Below are positions 7,601-12,257 of a stretch of DNA of 12,257 nt, one piece after another. The translations under genes and the position numbers were made by a program. Source of the stretch: JADFSZ01 sp022560555 [NCBI: PVC group bacterium] (lineage in GTDB: Bacteria > GCA-001730085 > JADFSZ01); the NCBI GenBank assembly GCA_022560555.1, contig JADFSZ010000034.1:1-12257 (forward strand), in the 5' to 3' direction. A model generated the notes under the pieces. It was not told where the DNA came from. It saw only the letters and a program-made list of their open reading frames with translations, and did not search any database. Position 1 is the stretch's first letter; each line of letters starts with the position of its first letter.

Positions 7601-8479
7601 ATACAGAAGGATCATGAGGAACTATTGAGACATCAATCTATTATTGCTTTAGGCAAACTTGGTTCAAGAGAGCTCAATTACAGTTCTGATATCGACCTTG
7701 TTTTTGTCCACACCGGGAAAGATACACATATCAAAGCGCTCAACAAAGTAAATATACAATTAATTCAGCTTCTGACGACCCCTTCGGATCTAGGACAACT
7801 TTTTCGTGTAGATACACGCTTAAGGCCCTATGGGAAATCCGGGACTTTGAGCAGCTCTGTTGAATTTTATAAGAAGTATTACAAAGAAAAAGCCGAAGGA
7901 TGGGAGATACAGTCATGGTTAAGGGCTAGATGCATATCCGGAAATTTTGAAATGGGAGAAAAACTGATCAGCCAAATTCAAAAGTCCGCCATCCAACCTA
8001 AGAATTATCAAAATATTCATGCCAGTATAAAGACAATGCGTCAAAAAACTCTTAAGCAACTTTCCCAAAAAGATCTTCTTGAACGCGATGTCAAAAATGG
8101 CCGTGGAGGTATTCGAACTATTGAGATGATCGTCCTCAATCTTATTTTACAACACAGCAATACACACCCGACTCTTCAGACAGGAAACATCCTTTTAGGT
8201 TTGGAAAAACTTATTCATTTTCGAATTATCGAACCAGAGATTTATCGGACATTAAAAAAAAGTTATAAGTTTTTAAGAACAGTAGAACACCGTATTCAGC
8301 TTCTCGGTTTGCAACAACGTCACGTTTTGCCTGATGACACAGAAGAGCTCGGACGTATTGCAAAACGAATGGGTTTTGAAGACCGCCTAGATAACACCGC
8401 CCTAGACCAATTCAAAAAGACTTATCAATCGATCACCGAACAGATTCAAACTCTGTCTGAAAAGCATCTGGAAAGCTAA
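4694..8479 (+). CDS. glnE: Glutamine synthetase adenylyltransferase / adenylyl-removing enzyme with N-terminal ACT domains
   Basis: GlnE attaches AMP to, and removes it from, the regulatory tyrosine of glutamine synthetase. At 1261 residues it is about 300 longer than E. coli GlnE (946). The extra N-terminus holds an ACT-like segment at about 71-110 and a clearer GlnD-type ACT domain at about 223-295 (TVLHITGPDTPAYLF, VDDKITITDM), with a helical stretch between. Two nucleotidyltransferase halves follow. The first has GLGKFGG and SDLEI (Asp487, Glu489) plus DLRLRP (535-540). The second has ALGKLGS and SDIDL (Asp999, Asp1001) plus DTRLRP (1040-1045). Each is followed by a helical GlnE regulatory segment (KGALTDIEYAIQYL; GGIRTIEMIV). 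A TGA sits directly before the ATG in frame, so the start is fixed there, although the ribosome site is weak. It is divergent from glnA. The ACT fusion and the apparent half order are unusual. Family assignment is secure; the direction of each activity is not. Confidence 0.95.
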   Translation: MTPLDEKKLAQIKSRLPHIDETLIQNHIERLEEDYFLEFSDEDIITHIREISHLSTDTACKMIFQRSNKDFTITVIGFDTQGSFAVICGLLTSAGFNIQEGKSFTYSKSTPKTISKTKKPMRRSQARELARQTFYLERKKFITQLHCVHAAPDTLAKDFESQFQSQLNLYHGYLIDNKIKEVQKEINRLIQDHLIGLVPKNTSSSAHRLLPIDIQFEKEANQTVLHITGPDTPAYLFSLANALTLHGISIQKVSVKTKGAFVDDKITITDMYDRPLTQPHYLQKLKMAVASIKQFTHLLPLATDPTAAMHQFHQFIDDLMTKSNYALSPFDKDENLLMASLAKIFGARPHIWEDFIRMQHENLLPFLKNIGHLEKSKSKEVMLDELQNSLSKVKGFDRQVKAINEYKNEELFRIDLVHLIYPSITFIEFAEQLTQHAEAIISTTANLIYHYLEEQHGTPSNKDGSVCSFALFGLGKFGGQELGYASDLEIVFLYDENAQTNHSNNAIGNSVFFIKFVQNLLKALPAKNAGIFEIDLRLRPHGKKGPLASSLNRWGEYYLKDGGAYDYERQALIRLRPIYGNTDFCGKVMEIRDQIIYSESSISVKNSIEIRNKQILKNVTPGKINAKFSKGALTDIEYAIQYLQLAHAHQHPKLRTPNTIQAMEYMLETDILTPTEFEKLYNNYAFLRRVINALRMVRGNAKDLEIPDLASEEFIFLARNLGYVSKESQSAEDQLFKDIELTLKTTYVFYKAKFIEKKETAFEESGLPGLLLQKKMSENEVTRVLASLKVQDTKKIHGILKSLIQEVEDKNTLVAVLVLAERHIRRSPDPDKVIVNFGNFIIESSKQHISLKQLLYQPKYIEILITLFGFSDYLTIILTKNPQLLLTITNDRLLLYNKTHEHFASELSSCAPFTNDIRENLRMIQKYKNSETLRIGLRDIYLNKPFEQIVRELSDLADTIVDRIYRNILIQKDHEELLRHQSIIALGKLGSRELNYSSDIDLVFVHTGKDTHIKALNKVNIQLIQLLTTPSDLGQLFRVDTRLRPYGKSGTLSSSVEFYKKYYKEKAEGWEIQSWLRARCISGNFEMGEKLISQIQKSAIQPKNYQNIHASIKTMRQKTLKQLSQKDLLERDVKNGRGGIRTIEMIVLNLILQHSNTHPTLQTGNILLGLEKLIHFRIIEPEIYRTLKKSYKFLRTVEHRIQLLGLQQRHVLPDDTEELGRIAKRMGFEDRLDNTALDQFKKTYQSITEQIQTLSEKHLES

Positions 8480-8493
8480 CTTTCCTGTTTTTG

Positions 8494-10335
8494 TCATTTT
8501 CCCGTGGGCTTTTGTCCCCGGCTAACACGTTTTCTCTCGACTTCCTTTAAATGCAGTTTTCTCAAGCGAATATTTTTTGGAGTGATTTCAACAAGTTCAT
8601 CGTCTTCGATAAATTCCAGAGCAAATTCAAGAGTGATTTCTCTAGGGGTAATCAGCTGCATGGCGTCATCCGAACCCGCGGCGCGCATATTGGTGAGTTT
8701 TTTACCTTTCAGCACATTCACAACGAGATCAGCCCCTTTATTATTGACCCCAACAATCATCCCTTCATAGAGTTTCTTTCCGGGCTTCACAAACATTTCC
8801 CCTCGAGGCTGCAAATTAAAAATCGAATATCCCACAGCTTCCCCTTCCGATTGCGAGATAAGAACCCCGCTCTGACGTTTCGGCATATCACCTTTGTAGG
8901 TTTGATACTCAAGAAAATTCTGATACATGATCCCGGTTCCGCGTGTCATCCGCAAGAAGTCAGATCGAAAGCCAATCAAAGCGCGAGACGCAATCACAAA
9001 ATCCATCCGGCAGCTTCCGGTTGAGGTTGTCTTCATGTCTTTCATTTCGGCCTTTCTGACTCCGAGAGCTTCCATGACCGACCCTTGATATTGACTCTCA
9101 ACTTCAATCACAAGCTCTTCGACCGGTTCATGTGTTTGCTCACCCATTTTTTTCAATATGACTTTGGGACGTGATACCTCGAGTTCATACCCTTCCCTTC
9201 GCATGGTCTCGATTAATATCGCGAGATGAAGTTCTCCCCGACCTGAGACCTTAAATCGCTCTCCATTCTCTACTTCTTCAATCTTGATCCCCACATTGAC
9301 CATCGCTTCATGAAGAAGCCGTTCACGAATATGCCTGGAAGTCAAAAAACGCCCTCCGTCTTTACCGGACATCGGGCTGGTGTTGTGAGAAAAGTTCATC
9401 GAGATCGTTGGTTCATCGATTTTGATGGCAGGCAAGCCCTTAGGTTTTTCGTTATCCGCGATGGTTTCTCCGACTTCAACCCCCTCGACTCCCGCGATCA
9501 AAATAATATCTCCGGCTACGGCCTCTTCGGTCTCAACACGGGTCAGCCCGCAATATTTCATAATTTTTGTGATTTTCCCTTTAGTAACAGAGTTGTTCCG
9601 TTTTACGCACGCCACAGCATCTCCGACGGAAACCGATCCGCAGAACACCCGTCCGATCGCTATGCGGCCGACAAAGGAGTCGTAATCCAGCATTGTGACT
9701 AGCATTTGAAGCGGTAATTCCGGATCGGCCACGGGAGGCAAAACACGATGAAGAATAGTTTCTAGAAGGGGCTTTATAGAATCACGTGCGTCATCCAAAT
9801 CGATCACAGCATACTCGTCTTTACCCGAAGCATAGACAATCGGAAAATCCAGCTGTTCATTTGTGGCATTCAGTTCACAAAACAGATCAAATACGCTATC
9901 CGCTACTTCATCGGACCTCGCGCTCGGCCGGTCAATTTTGTTGATCACAAGAATGGGTTTTAGATGAAGCTCAAGGGATTTTTTCAGTACATATTTCGTT
10001 TGCGGCATGGGCCCTTCGGAGGCATCGACTAAAAGCAGAACTCCGTCAACCATCTCAAGGATCCTCTCCACTTCTGATCCAAAGTCCGCATGCCCCGGCG
10101 TGTCCACGATATTGCATTGGACCCCTTTAAACTCAAAGGAAGCAATTTTCGAAAATATCGTAATTCCCCGTTCCTTTTCGATAGGGTTCGAATCCATCAC
10201 GGTTACTTCACCCTCTTTAAACTCATACGCGCCCGTGTATTTGAGGATCGCGTCCATCAGTGTTGTTTTTCCATGATCAACATGAGCAATAATGGCCACA
10301 TTACGTACATTTTTTCTTCGCTTAAGATTCGGCAT
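8494..10335 (-). CDS. typA: Ribosome-associated GTPase TypA/BipA
   Basis: TypA/BipA is a translational GTPase of the EF-G/LepA family that binds the 70S ribosome and helps 50S assembly and stress adaptation. The 613 residues match the usual length (E. coli 607). The GTPase motifs are complete: AHVDHGKT (17-24), RGITI (56-60), DTPGHADFG (78-86) and NKID (132-135). Beta-barrel domain II, the EF-G-like domains (SGRGELHLAILIETMRREGYE) and the TypA-specific C-terminal region (FRSDFLRMTRGTGIM, KGDMPKRQSGVLIS) follow. The Shine-Dalgarno sequence is weak. It converges on glnE with only 14 bp between stop codons, and no clear terminator hairpin was seen there. The upstream gap holds an extended -10 promoter and an inverted repeat. 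Confidence 0.98.
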   Translation of the reverse strand: MPNLKRRKNVRNVAIIAHVDHGKTTLMDAILKYTGAYEFKEGEVTVMDSNPIEKERGITIFSKIASFEFKGVQCNIVDTPGHADFGSEVERILEMVDGVLLLVDASEGPMPQTKYVLKKSLELHLKPILVINKIDRPSARSDEVADSVFDLFCELNATNEQLDFPIVYASGKDEYAVIDLDDARDSIKPLLETILHRVLPPVADPELPLQMLVTMLDYDSFVGRIAIGRVFCGSVSVGDAVACVKRNNSVTKGKITKIMKYCGLTRVETEEAVAGDIILIAGVEGVEVGETIADNEKPKGLPAIKIDEPTISMNFSHNTSPMSGKDGGRFLTSRHIRERLLHEAMVNVGIKIEEVENGERFKVSGRGELHLAILIETMRREGYELEVSRPKVILKKMGEQTHEPVEELVIEVESQYQGSVMEALGVRKAEMKDMKTTSTGSCRMDFVIASRALIGFRSDFLRMTRGTGIMYQNFLEYQTYKGDMPKRQSGVLISQSEGEAVGYSIFNLQPRGEMFVKPGKKLYEGMIVGVNNKGADLVVNVLKGKKLTNMRAAGSDDAMQLITPREITLEFALEFIEDDELVEITPKNIRLRKLHLKEVERKRVSRGQKPTGK

Positions 10336-10418
10336 CTACACAACTTTTCTAAAATTTGATTATGTTTCAGGTTTACAGGATTTTTTCCAAAGAGGCCATG
10401 AAACAGGTGTTTGTTCGT

Positions 10419-10446
10419 TGATATAATGACTTTTTTTATTATATCA
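10419..10446. repeat. 9-bp inverted repeat with a TATAAT in each arm, at the typA promoter
   Basis: TGATATAAT (10419-10427) and ATTATATCA (10438-10446) are perfect inverted arms around GACTTTTTTT. Read on the minus strand, the right-hand arm is an extended -10 box (TGATATAAT) for typA, with transcription starting near 10431 and a leader of about 95 nt. Read on the plus strand, the left arm is an equally good -10 box pointing at the lemA remnant. It could be a face-to-face promoter pair, an operator, or both. Neither arm has a clear -35 element. Confidence 0.5.
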
Positions 10447-10725
10447 CGTTTTTGTCCAAATTCGGTTGTTGAGATTGAGATCCTCAACGAGACCATACAC
10501 AAGTTCTAAATCTTCAAAATACTCTTTGATTTGAACAGTCGCTACTAGGTTGGGAATGAAATCGTAGCGCTTTTTTAACAACGCGTCGATTCCCGCAAAC
10601 GAATTCGCAACCTGACTTTTCTTGTTGACTAAACCGTTATAAAGAATCACGACAAACAGAACAATAACACCAATAATGATAATAATAGTCCGCTTAGTCT
10701 TCTCTTTTGCGATCGTTAATATGCA
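10444..10725 (-). pseudogene. lemA: lemA remnant (start lost, internal deletion, truncated)
   Basis: LemA proteins are about 180-200 residues, with one N-terminal membrane helix and a four-helix bundle. Here an open frame gives a membrane segment (TIIIIIIGVIVLFVVILYN) followed by the LemA hallmark LLKKRYDFIPNLVATVQ. It then jumps to EYFEDL...LVEDLNLNNRI, which resembles the distal LemA region (YPDLKAN...LQEEL..TENRI), and stops. Roughly 40-50 residues between these blocks and the C-terminal helices are absent. No in-frame ATG lies upstream of the membrane segment: the frame opens after a TAA at 10726-10728 and the first usual start is a GTG inside the helix (10648-10650). An out-of-frame ATG lies at 10724-10726. 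Its TGA stop is part of the extended -10 box of typA. It is most likely a dead gene; a short expressed membrane peptide cannot be excluded. Confidence 0.75.
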
Positions 10726-10771
10726 TTAATCATACGCCTATTTTAGCATCTTTAAACACAATTAATTAAAT

Positions 10772-11605
10772 TCAATCAATACTTTTGATTTCGATCGACC
10801 GGATTTTATAATCACCCTCATAATAGTTCTCATGTGGCTCGCCTGTAACAAAATACTCCTGGTACTTTTTTTCAGTATGCCAGACTTCGTCAATCGGAAC
10901 ACGAGATTGCTCCAATAAAATACCTTTGTCATCTGAGACACTTAAAACATATTCGTAAGTTGTCTTTTCAATTTCGATTTTATACCAGGCGTCTTTTTGG
11001 TATTCCACACCTTTCACCCAATTAAACTCCCATTTATCGGTGCCACCATTATAGGAAACAAGCTCATTGTTTTCATCAAAATAGACCATAAATATCGGAT
11101 TCGGCATCCCATGCCCCCAAACGTTGTTATCCACATCGATAACAAGTTTGCGGTGCTGATGCCACCAGTCATTGGTATAATGTTCCGTCGGGGCCTGATC
11201 CGTAATCGCGATCAGATAACAGCCATTTTCATTTTTCGGCCCTTCTCGATACTCCTGATCACGGTTGTAGTTCTCAATATTTTTCAAATCATAATTGATT
11301 TGACCAATGACAACACTAACCTTGTATTTTTTTGGTAAATGTTGTGTCGATCGGATAATAGCCGAATCCCGGTAGGAATCTGACTTTTGCAGGGCGAATC
11401 CACTAAAACCATCAATGAGAAACGTCCCGCCTCGAAAGAGTTCAAACGTCAGTTGATTGTTCTTTCCAAAAGCTTTCCCATCCTCGGCAACAATCGGATC
11501 ATGGAATTCTTCTTTAAAATTATAGGCTCCATCCAAGCGAGTACATCCAATAAAGAGTCCGGCAAAGAACAAAAGAACAAAGCCGTATAGTATTTTATGG
11601 GGCAA
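10772..11605 (-). CDS. Predicted lipoprotein, possible concanavalin-like beta-sandwich domain
   Basis: The 277-residue protein starts with a lipoprotein signal (hydrophobic core about residues 5-19, lipobox FIGC, Cys21). Thr at +2 would favour the outer membrane. The rest is beta-rich and full of aromatic residues (WWHQHRKLVIDVDNN, GGTDKWEFNW, WYKIEIEKTTYEYVLSVSDD). It resembles the jelly-roll pattern of concanavalin/laminin-G-like carbohydrate-binding or glycosidase domains, but no catalytic motif was recognised, so the fold is tentative. The start codon is TTG, chosen because AAGGAG lies 6 nt upstream. That site falls immediately after the stop of the DUF2141 gene 14 nt away, so the two are probably co-transcribed and translationally coupled. 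No clear terminator was seen downstream. Confidence 0.75.
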   Translation of the reverse strand: MPHKILYGFVLLFFAGLFIGCTRLDGAYNFKEEFHDPIVAEDGKAFGKNNQLTFELFRGGTFLIDGFSGFALQKSDSYRDSAIIRSTQHLPKKYKVSVVIGQINYDLKNIENYNRDQEYREGPKNENGCYLIAITDQAPTEHYTNDWWHQHRKLVIDVDNNVWGHGMPNPIFMVYFDENNELVSYNGGTDKWEFNWVKGVEYQKDAWYKIEIEKTTYEYVLSVSDDKGILLEQSRVPIDEVWHTEKKYQEYFVTGEPHENYYEGDYKIRSIEIKSID

Positions 11606-11619
11606 GGGGGACTCCTTAT

Positions 11620-12081
11620 CTATTGAGGATAATCTAATTTGATAACAATATCTTGACTCATTTTGGTAAGCGAGATCGCAGAATTTGAAAATTTCGGTAC
11701 GCTCATCACGATCTTTTGTCCATTTAAAAATCCGACTCCTTCTGTCGGAAACCCCATCGGGCCCATACCAAGCCTTTTGTTGCGATTTTCATCATGAACA
11801 ACAGACACAGCATATTCCCCAAAGGGGATGCCCTCACATTCACCATCGATGCTCATTTGCCCAACTTCTAGTTCAATCCATTGAAATTCATAAGCATGTT
11901 CGATACGAGTAGGATAGCCTTTTGGGCTGTTAAAAAGTGAAACACCAATCATGCCGGCATGCTTGTTCATTCCCTCAACACGGACTAAAAGAATCGTATA
12001 ATCAATGTCTTCTGCTTGCGCAAGGGGAATTAGAAAAAACCCAGTCATTATGCCAAAAAATATGATTTTTAATTTTTCCAT
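11620..12081 (-). CDS. Secreted DUF2141 family protein
   Basis: The product is 153 residues with a cleavable signal peptide (core IIFFGIMTGFFLIPL, likely site AQA|ED at residue 23). The mature part matches DUF2141 (PF09912) as I know it: VSLFNSPKGYPTR, then IPFGEYAVSVVHDENRNKRLG, then FPTEGVGFLNG, and a final strand IVIKLDYP. The family is a small periplasmic or surface beta-sandwich of unknown function. In-frame ATGs exist upstream (12090 and 12141), but AAAGGA sits 8 nt before the ATG at 12081, which also gives the cleanest signal peptide. The stop of the upstream holin-like frame (12083) is 1 nt away, and the lipoprotein gene follows after 14 nt, so these form one operon. Confidence 0.88.
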   Translation of the reverse strand: MEKLKIIFFGIMTGFFLIPLAQAEDIDYTILLVRVEGMNKHAGMIGVSLFNSPKGYPTRIEHAYEFQWIELEVGQMSIDGECEGIPFGEYAVSVVHDENRNKRLGMGPMGFPTEGVGFLNGQKIVMSVPKFSNSAISLTKMSQDIVIKLDYPQ

Positions 12082-12082
12082 T

Positions 12083-12257
12083 TTAAGCATCCTTTGTTTT
12101 TTGAGCACATTTAGTTGACAGTTTATTGTAAAGCCACGCAAAAAACAATGCCTCCAATAAAAGCGTCAATAAAACCAAAAACAAAACCGATAAGACTGTC
12201 GACTAGAGTACGACTATATCCGGGATAGATACTAAAAATCCTGGCAACAATATCCTG
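12083..12257 (-). CDS. Small holin-like membrane protein, C-terminal part, apparent frameshift (5' end off window)
   Basis: Reading in from the right edge, the frame encodes RIFSIYPGYSRTLVDSLIG followed by a glycine-rich membrane helix (FVFGFIDAFIGGIVF). This resembles, from memory, the C-terminus of small membrane proteins often labelled bacteriophage holin (IYPGYSPT...GFVDGFIGG..FAWLYN). In the given sequence this frame then reads CVALQ and stops at 12123. After the run of six identical bases at 12140-12145, the alternative frame reads AWLYNKLSTKCAQKTKDA and stops at 12083, 1 nt before the DUF2141 start. The second reading restores the expected ending, so one extra base in the run is likely: a sequencing error, a real mutation, or slippage. 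The holin label is only a family name; in this context a housekeeping envelope role is more likely than phage lysis. Confidence 0.6.

Noticed and set aside
8480-8530. Possible terminator between the convergent glnE and typA genes
   Set aside because: Only weak imperfect pairing (CCCGTGGG with nearby C/G runs) could be found and no clear stem with a T tract.
8551-9702. Several plus-strand open frames opposite typA
   Set aside because: typA is fully supported by GTPase motifs and normal length; the opposing frames have low-complexity, family-free translations.
12083-12257. Prophage, based on the holin-like family name
   Set aside because: No other phage genes are present, and the gene sits in an operon with envelope proteins; the label reflects only a naming tradition for this small membrane family.

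Overview
The window reads as chromosomal DNA of a moderately AT-rich, Gram-negative-type (diderm) bacterium. It encodes an outer-membrane porin with a signal peptide, a lipoprotein, sigma-54 promoters and a GSI-type glutamine synthetase with an adenylylation system. Most genes with a recognisable ribosome site use AAGGAG-type sequences; glnE and typA do not. The phylum cannot be fixed from the sequence. The mix would suit a deep-branching diderm such as Omnitrophota or a deltaproteobacterial-type lineage, but that is a guess. No mobile elements, CRISPR arrays, tRNA or rRNA genes were seen.

Left two thirds (1-8479): a compact nitrogen-control locus. Reading leftward, glnA (glutamine synthetase) is followed by a strong intrinsic terminator, then a NifA-like GAF/AAA+/HTH sigma-54 activator, then a phosphate-selective/short-chain-amide-type porin that runs off the left edge. 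Divergent from glnA is a large glnE-like gene, whose product adenylylates and deadenylylates glutamine synthetase. Both glnA and the porin have good -24/-12 promoters sharing TTGGCATG. Pairs of a 12-bp near-palindrome (TACATTTTTGTA-like), 30-31 bp apart, occur upstream of glnA, upstream of the porin and over the start region of the activator gene. The simplest model is that the activator binds these pairs, switches on glnA and the porin from a distance with sigma-54, and represses its own sigma-70 promoter. GlnE then adjusts the enzyme itself at the conserved tyrosine in GlnA.

The glnE product is unusual. It carries about 300 extra N-terminal residues with GlnD-like ACT domains, and its two nucleotidyltransferase halves look swapped relative to the E. 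coli enzyme. This suggests a GlnE that senses a small molecule, perhaps glutamine, directly.

Right third (8480-12257): typA/bipA, convergent with glnE by 14 bp, then a decayed lemA fragment, then a tight leftward operon of a holin-like small membrane protein (running in from the right edge and apparently frameshifted), a secreted DUF2141 protein and a lipoprotein that may have a concanavalin-like fold. Longer non-coding stretches are the glnA-glnE gap (4260-4693), which is full of regulatory sites, and the porin-activator gap (898-1095).
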